From Gammaproteobacteria bacterium (GTDB taxonomy: Bacteria; Pseudomonadota; Gammaproteobacteria; Ga0077536): DNA of 54,423 nt. The notes beneath the pieces are model-generated. The model made no database searches. It had not been told where the DNA came from and saw only the letters and a list, made by a program, of their open reading frames with translations. Below are positions 8,164-16,713 of the stretch, piece after piece. Location of the stretch: positions 1-54,423 of the forward strand of contig JADLGE010000016.1 in NCBI GenBank assembly GCA_020849475.1, in the 5' to 3' direction. The translations under genes and the position numbers were made by a program. Within the stretch, counting starts at the first letter, position 1, and each line of letters starts with the position of its first letter.

Positions 8164-9174
8164 TTAAAGCGCGGCGTGGAATTTGTCGTAGAACAGATGA
8201 CCTTCGCGGATGCCCTTGGCTTCGAGCAGCGTGCCGACTGCATCGCACATGGCCGGTGCGCCGCACAGGTAGGCGTCGCATCGCTCCGCATCGCCCACTT
8301 CTCTTTGCATGAGCTGCGTGACGCGCCCGCTGTGGCCAGACCACGCCGCGTCGGCGGCGCTCAGGGTCGGCAGGAATTTGAAGCGCTCGCCCAGTGCTTC
8401 ATTGCAGTGATCGATAAGAGGCAGGGCCGGCACATCGGCGGCACGGCGCGCGCCGTAGTAGAAGTGGAATTCGCGCGGGTCGCGGCGCGCCACGGCATCG
8501 TCCAGTATCGATGCTATCGGTGCGATGCCGGAGCCCGTCGCACACAACACCACCGGTCCATGGCCGTCGCGCAGATAGCTCGCACCGTAAGGTCCGCTGA
8601 GTTTGAAGCGGTCACCGATGCGGGCGCTGGCGAGGCCGCCAGAGAACGCACCGCCCGTCACTTCCTTGACGATGAAGTCGAGAGTGTCGGCGCGCGCCGG
8701 GCTGGAGGCGATGGAATAGGAGCGTCGCGCATTGGCCCACGGCGGCGTCAGTTCCACGAACTGGCCGGCATAAAAGACCAGCGGTTCCGACAGCGCGAGG
8801 CTGAAGCGCCACAGGTTCGCCGTCAGCCGCTCTATTGAAACGAGTTCGGCGCCGAGTTCGCGCGGTAACAGCAGCGGCCTCGCACGTGCATCGGTGCGCT
8901 GGCGCGCTTCCACCACCAGGTTGCCGAGCGGCCGCGCGCAGCACAGCAGCGCATAGCCTTCATCGCGCTCCTCTTCCGACAGTGAATAGATGGAGGCGTC
9001 TCCGTGATCGACGTCGCCGTCGCTCAAGAGATATTTGCAACTCGAACAATTGCCGTGCCGGCAGCCATATTCCAGCGCCACCCCGGCGCGCAGTGCGGCG
9101 TCGAGCACGGTTTCCCCGGCGTCTGCCTCGAAGCTTTCGCCGCCGGGGGACAATTCAATCGAAAACGACGCCAT
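8164..9174 (-). CDS. Diiron monooxygenase reductase: 2Fe-2S ferredoxin plus FAD/NAD(P) domains
   Basis: 336 aa, like the MmoC/phenol hydroxylase P5/PrmB reductases. The N-terminal plant-type 2Fe-2S domain has CRHGNCSSC (Cx4CxxC, about residues 38-46) and the fourth ligand in LLCCARP near residue 78. The FAD-binding segment RRSYSIASSP is near 150. The NAD(P)-binding segment is VVLCATGSGIAPIAS near 205-220, with C-terminal CGAPAMCDAV. It passes electrons from NAD(P)H to the diiron hydroxylase encoded upstream. It is the last gene of the operon, about 90 bp after the coupling protein gene. Confidence 0.93.
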   Translation of the reverse strand: MASFSIELSPGGESFEADAGETVLDAALRAGVALEYGCRHGNCSSCKYLLSDGDVDHGDASIYSLSEEERDEGYALLCCARPLGNLVVEARQRTDARARPLLLPRELGAELVSIERLTANLWRFSLALSEPLVFYAGQFVELTPPWANARRSYSIASSPARADTLDFIVKEVTGGAFSGGLASARIGDRFKLSGPYGASYLRDGHGPVVLCATGSGIAPIASILDDAVARRDPREFHFYYGARRAADVPALPLIDHCNEALGERFKFLPTLSAADAAWSGHSGRVTQLMQREVGDAERCDAYLCGAPAMCDAVGTLLEAKGIREGHLFYDKFHAAL

Positions 9175-9265
9175 GGCATGACTCCAGGCACTGAAAGGAC
9201 TTGTGAAGATTTTCTTCCGCCGGCGGCAAGTGCCGACGGAAGAACAAGAGTCCTGCTGACGCAGG

Positions 9266-9604
9266 CTATGCAGGCGCTTCCAGATCGGTCATGTGCGATG
9301 TCACGCGAAACGTCATCGGGTCGGTCATCACGCGACCGACGAAGCTCGACATGATCACCAGCCACGAGCCGAGCGAAAGCTTTTCGCCGAGCTCCTCGCC
9401 CACCCGCGCGATGTCGATAACGATTTCGCCTTCGCTCGATACCAGCCAGTAAGGCCCGAGATCCTCGCACTTCACGTGCGGATGATCGGCGGCGAGATAA
9501 TCGAGCGTGGCATCGGTTTCGGGGCTTTTCATGAGCACGATGCACACGCTGTCGTTGGCGGCGTTGGGGTCCTTGGCCTGACCGGCGGCCATCACCGCGC
9601 TCAT
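9266..9604 (-). CDS. Diiron monooxygenase coupling/effector protein (MmoB/DmpM family)
   Basis: 112 aa, the usual size of MmoB/DmpM regulators. Characteristic stretches are VCIVLMKSPETDATLDYL near residues 20-37 and YWLVSSEGEIVIDIARVGEELG near 52-72. It binds the hydroxylase and tunes electron transfer and substrate access; it has no cofactor of its own. Its ATG overlaps the stop codon of the beta-subunit gene (ATGA at 9601-9604), indicating translational coupling. Confidence 0.92.
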   Translation of the reverse strand: MSAVMAAGQAKDPNAANDSVCIVLMKSPETDATLDYLAADHPHVKCEDLGPYWLVSSEGEIVIDIARVGEELGEKLSLGSWLVIMSSFVGRVMTDPMTFRVTSHMTDLEAPA

Positions 9605-10665
9605 GCGTCGAACTCCGCGACCAACGCCGCATGGAGACCGGCGGCCGCCAGCAGTTTGTCTTGCTGCGCACGCGCCGCCTTCAACAGCGGCTTGAGGTCG
9701 ACGGCGCCGGCAGGCACGCGATCGGCGATGGGCTGCAGCGCGGCAACGGCTTCGATTGCTCGCGGTTGCCAGCGTTTGAGCCAGCCCTCCAGCACGCTGC
9801 GATTGGCTTGCGCTTGCGGCAGCTTGTCCTCCAGCACCATCTTCACCAGCGCCTGCGTCCAGGCGCTGTTACGGCGTCGATCGCGGTCGGCCGTGAGCGC
9901 GATATAGGGCGAGATGCTGTCCTGGTGCAGTGGTCCCTGGCGACGAATCAGGCCGCCGATAGCCACTTCACTGACCAAGGGCAGGATGACGAGATTGGTG
10001 GCGACGGGGATCTCACACCAATCGCTGGTCGCGACCACTTGCTCGACCAGTTTGCGCAGCGGCTGATAGGCCGGCTCATCCAGCCACACCTGCTTGGCGC
10101 CGGCGTCGGACAGACCGGGCACCACCATTTCGGCGGCGACCAGGTGACTGACGATGGCCTGCGCATGGCGCATCTGGTCGAAGGCCTGGAAGCACAGTGC
10201 ATTGCCGAGGCAATCGGACAGCGCTTCGCGTTGCGCCGGCGCGAAGGCGCGGAACAGGCCGTTTTCGAAGAACGACCACACGCGGTAATGACCCGCGATG
10301 AAATGATCGAGCCATGCGCGGTCGATGTCGGCAAACGCGCCGGCTTCGACGCTGTCTTCCGTCAGGCGCTCGATGGCGCGCTCCTGTTCGGCCTGCATGC
10401 GCACATAGGGCCGCTGCCAGAGCTGCGCCGGATCGCGAAACGCAAACCAGTCGGGATGCCTGAGCTCGGTGGATTCCACACGCCAGGGCGCGCGACCGTC
10501 GGCCGGCGTGATGAAGTGGCCGCCCTTGTCGAAGCCGCCAGTCTCCCACTGCTGGCGGATGGTGACCGCCTCGTATTCAGTCAGGCGCCGCTTGGCGGGC
10601 TTGATGAAACTGAAGTCGCGTGCCGACTCGACGGCAGTAACGGTGTTTGTGACCGGCGCGTTCAT
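9601..10665 (-). CDS. Soluble diiron monooxygenase hydroxylase, beta subunit
   Basis: 354 aa. The start at 10665 (MNAPVTNT) has AGGAGGT upstream, and its ATG overlaps the stop of the alpha gene (ATGA). It has the ferritin-like fold of the SDIMO beta subunits, with segments FSFIKPAKRRLTEYEAVTI, DWFAFRDPAQLWQRPYVRMQ and NALCFQAFDQMRHAQAI. The complete E/ExxH metal set of alpha is absent, as expected for the structural, non-catalytic subunit. It belongs to the alpha-beta-coupling-reductase operon. Confidence 0.92.
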   Translation of the reverse strand: MNAPVTNTVTAVESARDFSFIKPAKRRLTEYEAVTIRQQWETGGFDKGGHFITPADGRAPWRVESTELRHPDWFAFRDPAQLWQRPYVRMQAEQERAIERLTEDSVEAGAFADIDRAWLDHFIAGHYRVWSFFENGLFRAFAPAQREALSDCLGNALCFQAFDQMRHAQAIVSHLVAAEMVVPGLSDAGAKQVWLDEPAYQPLRKLVEQVVATSDWCEIPVATNLVILPLVSEVAIGGLIRRQGPLHQDSISPYIALTADRDRRRNSAWTQALVKMVLEDKLPQAQANRSVLEGWLKRWQPRAIEAVAALQPIADRVPAGAVDLKPLLKAARAQQDKLLAAAGLHAALVAEFDA

Positions 10666-12185
10666 GCGACCTCCTGCACCGGCAGCTTGTGCAGCGGGTC
10701 TTTGATTTCGTAATGCAGCGCGCGGATGTCGTTGATGGTCCACATGCGCTTCATATTGAGGTGGGGCTGACCGATGAGGGTCTTGCCGTCGGCGCGCAGA
10801 AAGCCGTTCTGCTCGACGAAGTCGGCGAGATCCATGCCGTCGAATTCTTCGAACAGGGTGGGCGAACCCAGGTAACGCTGCGGCTCTTCGCGGAAGATGT
10901 GCTCGCAGGCGTCGGAACAGAACGCATGCTTCTTGCCGTCGATCAGGCGCACGCGCATGGTGGCGATATCAGGGCGCGGGAACACGCCGGGCATGTGGCA
11001 CACGCGGCACAGCGGCGGCAGGTTTTCCATCGCCATCAGGGGAATCATGCCCGAGCTCGGGTCGGACATCGCGGCGAAATCTTCCCACCACTTGCCGAAG
11101 TGGCCGTACCAGCCGGGGTATTTCTTCTCGAACCAGTCGAAGTCGCGGGCGGTGAGCGGGTCGTGACGCCAGAACATCATCGGCCAACCGGCATACACCA
11201 CCATCGCGGCAGTGTGGCCGACCCAGAACATGCGGTCGCGCGCTTCTTCGAACCAGCGCGGGATCTGCAAACCAAACGGTTCGAGCTTGCGGATATAGGC
11301 GCCGGCCCAGTCGTGGTCGACCCATTCGGTCCATTTTTCGAGATAGGAGCTGGTGCGCTGTTCCTGGAAGTAGTCGTAAACCGCCGACAGCAACGGGTCG
11401 AAGAAATTGTGCTGACGCCAGAACGCGCGATCGAAATCCTTCTGCAGCATCGGCAGGTTGTCGGGCTCCGAGACCACCGCCGCGAGCGTCGCGTAGCCAT
11501 TGGCCATGTGCCGCGATTCGTCGGACTGGATGGACAGGAACACCGTCGGCGTAGCCTGGTCGCCATTCGACGCCGCCACTTCGGTCATGGCCACGAACAG
11601 CGGATTGGTGAACGCGGTCTCGACCACCGCCTGCAGATTGACCGCGCCCTCGATGGGGTCCCCGGCGAAGAAGCCTTGCAGTGCCGCACGACCGGCGCGG
11701 CATTGAATGGATTTCGAGCGCAGCGCGATGCCGTTGGAAAAACCCTCCGGATCTTGTGCGTGTTTGGCCAGGTAACGGGTCAGGTGCGCGACCTGGTTGG
11801 TGTGCCGAATCTCGTCAATCATCTGCGCCATATAGCCCTGGCGGAGCTCGGCGTTGTCGACCGCGTCGACCAGCTGGCCGGTGGACTTGATGGCGCTGTA
11901 TTCGCCGAAACCCGTGACCGGCAGCACCAGCTTCATGATCTCCATCCAGCGCTGCGAGGCCTTGCCCGGCAGACCGGCGCGCGCCATCACGTCGGACATC
12001 GCACCGTACTGGCGGTCGTCCTTTTCCTGTTCCATCGAGCAGTAGTCGCGGATCAGATGACGGAACGGATCCTTGGTGCGTGCCGGGATTTTGTATTTGG
12101 TAGGATAGCGCTGGGGCTTGTCGACATAGCTAAATTGCCAGTCGAATTCCTTAACCCTGTTGTGGGTTTCAATGATGTGCTGCAT
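10662..12185 (-). CDS. Soluble diiron monooxygenase hydroxylase, alpha subunit with YHS domain
   Basis: 507 aa. The start at 12185 (MQHIIETHNRV) has CGGAGG upstream. All six diiron ligands are visible: Glu95 (GFGEYSA), Glu125 and His128 (DEIRH), Glu189 (VVETAFTNPL), Glu223 and His226 (DESRH). A YHS domain follows at about 390-436 with CRVC (Cys393/396) and FCSDAC (Cys423/427). Enzymes of this family insert one oxygen atom from O2 into alkanes, alkenes, ethers or aromatics. The lack of a gamma-subunit gene and the alpha-beta-coupling-reductase order exclude a classical sMMO operon. They also differ from the propane monooxygenase order alpha-reductase-beta-coupling. The substrate is unknown; short alkanes or cyclic ethers are possible. 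No GroEL-like helper gene is adjacent. Confidence 0.93.
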   Translation of the reverse strand: MQHIIETHNRVKEFDWQFSYVDKPQRYPTKYKIPARTKDPFRHLIRDYCSMEQEKDDRQYGAMSDVMARAGLPGKASQRWMEIMKLVLPVTGFGEYSAIKSTGQLVDAVDNAELRQGYMAQMIDEIRHTNQVAHLTRYLAKHAQDPEGFSNGIALRSKSIQCRAGRAALQGFFAGDPIEGAVNLQAVVETAFTNPLFVAMTEVAASNGDQATPTVFLSIQSDESRHMANGYATLAAVVSEPDNLPMLQKDFDRAFWRQHNFFDPLLSAVYDYFQEQRTSSYLEKWTEWVDHDWAGAYIRKLEPFGLQIPRWFEEARDRMFWVGHTAAMVVYAGWPMMFWRHDPLTARDFDWFEKKYPGWYGHFGKWWEDFAAMSDPSSGMIPLMAMENLPPLCRVCHMPGVFPRPDIATMRVRLIDGKKHAFCSDACEHIFREEPQRYLGSPTLFEEFDGMDLADFVEQNGFLRADGKTLIGQPHLNMKRMWTINDIRALHYEIKDPLHKLPVQEVA

Positions 12186-12318
12186 GTCGACCTCCGCTCG
12201 ATTGACGTCCGCACTGCTCGACGGATGCGAACGAGCGCGGCCCCTCATCCGCGGACTGACCAGTGGCGGTGCATACGGCGGATGGGGATGAAGTTAGGCG
12301 GGGAGCCGGGGAAGCGTG

Positions 12319-12336
12319 AAGCGTAGAAGCTGCCAA
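12319..12336 (-). promoter_or_regulatory. Possible weak sigma-54 promoter for the monooxygenase operon
   Basis: On the minus strand, TTGGCAGCTTCTACGCTT keeps the GG-N10-GC spacing and the TTGGCA half of the -24 box, but has AC instead of TT before the -12 GC. The predicted transcript would have a 5' leader of roughly 120 nt. The divergent regulator is AraC-type rather than a sigma-54 activator, which counts against this call. Confidence 0.2.
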
Positions 12337-12365
12337 GTTTTCATGCGACAAGTGACAGCGCGCCG

Positions 12366-13400
12366 ATGAAACAGGCGAAGCTCGAGCGCGTCTTGATGCC
12401 CAATACTTACGTCAAGCACGTCGCCCAGGAGTTCGCCGATCACGAACGTTTGACCACCGGCAGCGGCATCGCCGCCGATGCGCTTTTGACTTACGCCGAG
12501 CCGGTCAGCGTCGCCCAGCATTTACAGATCATCCGCAACGCCCTTGATCTCGCGGGGCGCCCGGATTGGTATTTCGCCTGGGGCCGGCGCATGGCCGAAC
12601 ATTTCCACGGCCCCATCACGAACGCGTGGCTGTCGGCGCCGACCTTGGGCGCGGGGCTCGATACTTTTCTCAAATTCATTCCAGGGCGTGTGCCTTATCA
12701 CCGCTGGTCGGGCTATGGAGAAGGCGACGAGTTCGTGTGCGAGGTGCAGGAACTCATCGACCTCGGCACGGTGCGCGTGACGCTGGTCGAGATCCCGCTG
12801 CTGGTGATGCACGAATATGTGCGCACCATCCGCCCTGGCCCGTTGGCGGGCGCGCGCATCGAACTCAAGTATCCGCCCCCCGAACACGCGGCCGTGTACG
12901 CCGACTGGTATGGCTGCGAAGTGCGCTTCAACGCCCGGCGCAACGCGCTGATCATTCCCGCCGCGTGGCGCACGGTGCACAACATGGGCCACGACGAAGG
13001 CACCTGGACGACTTCGCTGCGCCATTGCGAAGTGCTGTGCGCCATCACCGAAGACAAGGACACCCTCACCAGCGTGCGCCGCCTGCTGTTCAATCGCTTC
13101 GAGCAACCGGTCGCTGCACGCGTGATTCCGAGCCTGGAAGAAATCGCCGCGGCGCTGCATCTGTCGCCGCGCACCCTCATTCGACGCCTGCGCAGCGTCG
13201 ATACCACTTACCAGGCGGTGGTCGATGGCGTGCAGCAGCAGCGCGCCCGTGAATTGCTCGGCAATCCCAATCTGCGCATCCAGGACGTGGCGCTGGAACT
13301 CGGCTACCAGGACCCGAACAGCTTCGCGCGCTCCTTCAAGCGCTGGTTCGCGATGACGCCGGGCGACTATCGCAAGCGCGTGGCGGGGGGCGATGCCTAA
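12366..13400 (+). CDS. AraC-family transcriptional regulator
   Basis: 344 aa. The N-terminal ~190 residues match the arabinose_bd-like ligand domain of the OruR/ArgR-type AraC group (ALLTYAEPVSVAQHLQII). The C-terminal 95 residues contain two helix-turn-helices: IPSLEEIAAALHLSPRTLIR, then RIQDVALELGYQDPNSFARS ending in FAMTPGDYR. It is divergent from the monooxygenase operon with a 180-bp shared control region, so it is the natural candidate for its substrate-responsive activator. The ATG at 12366 has only a weak ribosome-binding site; an in-frame ATG at 12396 is an alternative start. Confidence 0.88.
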   Translation: MKQAKLERVLMPNTYVKHVAQEFADHERLTTGSGIAADALLTYAEPVSVAQHLQIIRNALDLAGRPDWYFAWGRRMAEHFHGPITNAWLSAPTLGAGLDTFLKFIPGRVPYHRWSGYGEGDEFVCEVQELIDLGTVRVTLVEIPLLVMHEYVRTIRPGPLAGARIELKYPPPEHAAVYADWYGCEVRFNARRNALIIPAAWRTVHNMGHDEGTWTTSLRHCEVLCAITEDKDTLTSVRRLLFNRFEQPVAARVIPSLEEIAAALHLSPRTLIRRLRSVDTTYQAVVDGVQQQRARELLGNPNLRIQDVALELGYQDPNSFARSFKRWFAMTPGDYRKRVAGGDA

Positions 13401-13424
13401 TGGGCGCCGCGGCAAACTCGCTGG

Positions 13425-14873
13425 CTATTTCTCATCCGCGCCATCGGCGCGACTGATGTTCTCCCCATCGCCGGCACGCAGACTCCAGAACGACAGGCTC
13501 GATATCGCCGTCATCACCGCCAGCGTCAGAAATGCGCTGTGCAGCGCACCGAGCACCGCCGCAGGGTTGCTCTGCGGCAACTCCGCCAGGTAATAAGCCG
13601 TCACCAACGAGCCGCAGGCGAGACCGAAGCTCAAGGACATCTGCTGCAAGGTGCTGGCGAGGGTGCTGGCCATGCTGACTTCGTTGTCGGCAATGTCGGC
13701 ATAGGCCATGGTGTTCATGCTCGAGAACTGCAGGGAATTGGCGAGGCCCATGGTCAGACCCATGGCGACAATCACAACGATGGGCGTGGCGCTCGTGATC
13801 AAAGAGAAGCCCGCCATGATCAGCGCCACCAGCAAAGTGTTGACGATGAGCACACGGCGATAGCCGAAGCGGCGCAGCAGCGCGGTCGACACCACTTTCA
13901 TGACCATCGCGGCGGCCGCCGCCGGCATCATCAACAGCCCCGACTGCCAGGCGGGCAGCCCCAGGCCCAGTTGAAACAGCAGCGGCAGCAGCAAGGGCAT
14001 GCCGCCGACGCCGAGGCGCGTGACGAAGCCACCCAGCACCGCCACGCGAAAGGTGCGGGCACGAAACAGCTGGAGCCGCAGCAAGGGATGGGGCAGGCGC
14101 CGCGCGTGCAGCCCGTAGGCAAGAAACAAGGACAGCGCCACCAGCAGCAGCGCCAGCATGGTGCCGGACTTAAGATCATGTTCGCCGAAAATTTCGAGCA
14201 GCCACGACAACAGACCCGCGCCGCTGCCGAACAACAGGAAACCACGCAGGTCCAGCGGCCGCGCGGTTTCGCCGTGATAGTCGGGCATATGTCTATGCCC
14301 GAACCACCAGGCGGCGAGCCCGACCGGCAGATTGACGAAAAACATCTCGCGCCAGCTTGCGAAATGCACGATGAGCCCGCCCACCGTTGGTCCCAGCAGT
14401 GGGCCGAGCAGGGCCGGGATGATCACGAAATTCATCGCCACCAGCAGCTCGCCCTTGGCGAACGTGCGCACGATGGCCATGCGCCCTACCGGCATCATCA
14501 TCGCGGCGGCGATGCCTTGCGGCACGCGTGCGGCGACCAGCAACGACGCGCTCTGGGCCAGACCGCAGATCATCGATGACAGCGTGAACAGCGTCAGCGC
14601 CCACAGGAAGACGCGGCGGCTGCCATAGCGGTCCGCCAGCCAGCCCGACAGCGGAATGCATACCGCGAGACTCAGGGTGTAGCTGGTGACCACCGCCTTC
14701 AAGCTCAACGGCGTCACGCCGAGACTGGCGGCCATGGCCGGAATGCCGGTGTTGACGATGGTCGAATCGAGCTGCTCCATGAACAGCACGGTCGCAACAA
14801 CCCACGGCAGGTAACGTTTGGTGGCGGCATCTTGCATGGCAGTTGCGGGCATTCTTTCGGCAAACACGGCCAT
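13425..14873 (-). CDS. MFS multidrug exporter, DHA2 (EmrB/QacA) 14-TM family
   Basis: About 482 aa. It has many hydrophobic segments, consistent with 14 TM helices. MFS signature motifs are LDSTIVNTGIPAMA (motif D1, the DHA2 signature), GWLADRYGSRRVFL (motif A) and VPQGIAAAMMMPVGR (motif C-like region). It would expel drugs or hydrophobic metabolites using the proton gradient. The start is uncertain: ATGs at 14873, 14852 and 14837 are all possible and none has a strong Shine-Dalgarno sequence. Its 5' end lies next to the divergent yghU promoter. Its 3' end is close to, and convergent with, the AraC gene. Confidence 0.88.
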   Translation of the reverse strand: MAVFAERMPATAMQDAATKRYLPWVVATVLFMEQLDSTIVNTGIPAMAASLGVTPLSLKAVVTSYTLSLAVCIPLSGWLADRYGSRRVFLWALTLFTLSSMICGLAQSASLLVAARVPQGIAAAMMMPVGRMAIVRTFAKGELLVAMNFVIIPALLGPLLGPTVGGLIVHFASWREMFFVNLPVGLAAWWFGHRHMPDYHGETARPLDLRGFLLFGSGAGLLSWLLEIFGEHDLKSGTMLALLLVALSLFLAYGLHARRLPHPLLRLQLFRARTFRVAVLGGFVTRLGVGGMPLLLPLLFQLGLGLPAWQSGLLMMPAAAAAMVMKVVSTALLRRFGYRRVLIVNTLLVALIMAGFSLITSATPIVVIVAMGLTMGLANSLQFSSMNTMAYADIADNEVSMASTLASTLQQMSLSFGLACGSLVTAYYLAELPQSNPAAVLGALHSAFLTLAVMTAISSLSFWSLRAGDGENISRADGADEK

Positions 14874-14876
14874 GCT

Positions 14877-14906
14877 TTGTTCGCACTCGGCCGACCTCGT
14901 TATACT
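14877..14906 (+). promoter_or_regulatory. Sigma-70 promoter of yghU
   Basis: TTGTTC (14877-14882), an 18-bp spacer and TATACT (14901-14906) point into yghU. The predicted start site is near 14913 and gives a short leader with AGGA before the ATG at 14935. It is one of the clearest sigma-70 promoters in the window. Confidence 0.6.
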
Positions 14907-14934
14907 CGACAGCCTCATCCATAGGAATCCAGCC

Positions 14935-15777
14935 ATGACCGACAGCGCCGCCTACACTCCCCCCAAAGTCTGGACATGGAATGCCGATTCCGGTCAGGCC
15001 TTCGCCAACATCAACCGGCCCATCGCCGGCGCCACCCACGACAAGGAGCTGCCGGTCGGTGAGCATCCGCTGCAGCTCTACTCGCTGGGCACGCCCAATG
15101 GCGTGAAGGTCACGGTGCTGCTGGAAGAATTGCTGGCGCTCGGCAAGAGCGGCGCGGAATACGATGCGTGGCTGGTCAATATTCTCGAAGGCGAGCAGTT
15201 CGGCAGCGGCTTCGTCGGCATCAATCCCAATTCCAAGATTCCGGCGCTCCTCGATCGCTCCACCAATCCGCCGACGCGGGTGTTCGAATCGGCCGCGATC
15301 CTCATGTACCTCGCCGAGAAGTTCGACGCCTTCCTGCCCAAGGGCGGCGCGGCGCGCGCCGAATGCCTGTCGTGGCTGTTCTGGCAGATGGGCAGCGCAC
15401 CGTATCTTGGCGGCGGCTTCGGACATTTCTATGCCTATGCGCCGATCAAGATTGAATACGCCATCAACCGCTTCACCATGGAAGCCAAGCGCCAGCTCGA
15501 CGTCCTGAATCGCAATCTCGCCGAGCGCCGTTATCTCATCGGCGATGAATACACCATTGCCGACATGGCGGTATGGCCGTGGTACGGCGTGCTGTGCACG
15601 GGCGATCTGTACAACGGCCAGGAGTTCCTGGATGTTGAGTCCTACACCCACGTGCAGCGCTGGGCGAAAGAGCTTGAAGCGCGGCCGGCGGTGCAACGCG
15701 GTCGACGCGTGAACAAGACCTGGGGCCCGGAAGAAGAGCGCGTGGTGGAACGTCATTCCGCCGCCGACTTCGGTTAA
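14935..15777 (+). CDS. yghU: Glutathione-dependent disulfide-bond oxidoreductase YghU (Nu-class GST)
   Basis: 280 aa, starting at 14935 (MTDSAAYTPPKVWTW) after AGGA. It closely follows E. coli YghU from end to end: KVWTW, FANINRPIAG, LPVGEHPLQLYSLGTPNG, SGFVGINPNSKIPAL, GGGFGHFYAYAPIKIEYAIN, GDEYTIADMAVWPW and VQRWAKE. The N-terminal thioredoxin-like domain holds the glutathione site (PNG.KV and NPNSKIPAL) and the C-terminal half is the helical GST domain. Nu-class GSTs reduce disulfides and peroxides using two glutathione molecules. Cytoplasmic. An SDR gene follows 37 bp downstream on the same strand and may be co-transcribed. Confidence 0.95.
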   Translation: MTDSAAYTPPKVWTWNADSGQAFANINRPIAGATHDKELPVGEHPLQLYSLGTPNGVKVTVLLEELLALGKSGAEYDAWLVNILEGEQFGSGFVGINPNSKIPALLDRSTNPPTRVFESAAILMYLAEKFDAFLPKGGAARAECLSWLFWQMGSAPYLGGGFGHFYAYAPIKIEYAINRFTMEAKRQLDVLNRNLAERRYLIGDEYTIADMAVWPWYGVLCTGDLYNGQEFLDVESYTHVQRWAKELEARPAVQRGRRVNKTWGPEEERVVERHSAADFG

Positions 15778-15814
15778 GCACCCTCCATTTCCAGCACCAG
15801 ACACGAGCATCATC

Positions 15815-16612
15815 ATGAGCACAGCAGGCACGCGAAAATCCATCTTCATCACCGGCGCCGCCAGTGGCATGGGCCTCGAAACCGCGCGCCTGTTCGCCGC
15901 CGGCGGCTGGTTCGTCGGTGGCTATGACGTCAACGAAGCGGGCCTCGCTGCGCTGGAAGCCGAACTCGGCGCGGCCAACTGCATCGCGCGTCGGCTCGAT
16001 GTCACCGACCGCGAAGCCTATCGCGGCGCGCTGGCGGAATTCGCCACCGCCACCGGCGGCAGGCTCGACTTGTTGTTCAACAATGCCGGCATCGGCAAGG
16101 GCGGACGCTTCGACGAACAATCGTTCGAAGACATCATGGCGGTGGTCAACGTCAACTTCATCGGTGTGTTGAACGGCATCCATCTCGCCGCGCCCTTGTT
16201 GAAGGCCACGCCCAATTCGCTGTGCTTCTCCACCTCGTCGTCATCGGCGACCATGGGCATGCCGGGCATCGCGGTGTATTCGGCGACCAAGCACGCGGTG
16301 AAGGGGCTGACGGAATCGCTGTCGGGCGAATTCGCGCGCTACGGTGTGCGCGTGGCCGACACCCTGCCGGGCCTCATCGACACGCCGCTTATTCCCGACG
16401 CCTTGCGCCACACCGCCGTCAGCAGCGGCATGTTCCGCCTCATTCAGCCGGTGGAAGTGGCGAAAGCCGTGTGGGCTTCCTACCACGATGAACCCGATCG
16501 CCTGCACTGGTTCGTGCCGGCGGAAATCGGCGACCTCGATAAAGCTTCCGCGCTGGACCCGGAAGGCACGCGCGCCAAGCTCGCGGTGAACGCGGCGTTT
16601 CTGGACGATTGA
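15815..16612 (+). CDS. Short-chain dehydrogenase/reductase (classical SDR)
   Basis: 265 aa. TGAASGMG at residues 13-20 binds the dinucleotide; NNAG lies near 91. The catalytic Ser is in FSTSSSS and the YxxxK pair is in YSATK near 157-161. The C-terminal part (GLIDTPLIPDA) fits classical NAD(P)-dependent alcohol/ketone oxidoreductases. GGYDVNE after the second strand, with an acidic residue, hints at NAD rather than NADP. It follows yghU closely. The substrate is unknown. Confidence 0.9.
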   Translation: MSTAGTRKSIFITGAASGMGLETARLFAAGGWFVGGYDVNEAGLAALEAELGAANCIARRLDVTDREAYRGALAEFATATGGRLDLLFNNAGIGKGGRFDEQSFEDIMAVVNVNFIGVLNGIHLAAPLLKATPNSLCFSTSSSSATMGMPGIAVYSATKHAVKGLTESLSGEFARYGVRVADTLPGLIDTPLIPDALRHTAVSSGMFRLIQPVEVAKAVWASYHDEPDRLHWFVPAEIGDLDKASALDPEGTRAKLAVNAAFLDD

Positions 16613-16663
16613 TAGTGAATTTCGGCGTGGTTGAGATTGGTGCGGATGAGTAGCAGTTTCAAT

Positions 16664-16681
16664 GTCGCATTGAAATGCGAC
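16664..16681. repeat. Palindrome family copy 4, variant stem
   Basis: GTCGCATT-GA-AATGCGAC, perfect 8-bp arms, with CTACAGG on its right flank. The stem sequence differs from the GTCAGACT copies, but the loop and flanks match. It lies between the SDR gene and the nuclease-like gene. Confidence 0.8.
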
Positions 16682-16713
16682 CTACAGGGCGATTCGCGCG
16701 TGGCAATGCAAAG

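Noticed and set aside
10689..12326. Long open frame on the + strand (over 500 codons) opposite the monooxygenase alpha gene
   Set aside because: It is the antisense shadow of a gene with all diiron ligands; its translation is His/Arg/Val-rich without any motif, as is usual for GC-rich antisense frames.
13539..14579. Long + strand open frame opposite the MFS exporter
   Set aside because: Gln/His/Arg-rich low-complexity translation and no ribosome-binding site; the minus-strand frame has 14 TM helices and MFS motifs.
14293..15870. Long minus-strand open frame spanning parts of the MFS and yghU genes
   Set aside because: It crosses two well-supported genes in shadow frames and has no motif of its own.
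16675..16713. Upstream ATG that would lengthen the beta-CASP protein by 13 residues
   Set aside because: The extra residues are encoded by the palindromic repeat; the GTG at 16714 starts right at the conserved first strand. It remains possible, but less likely.
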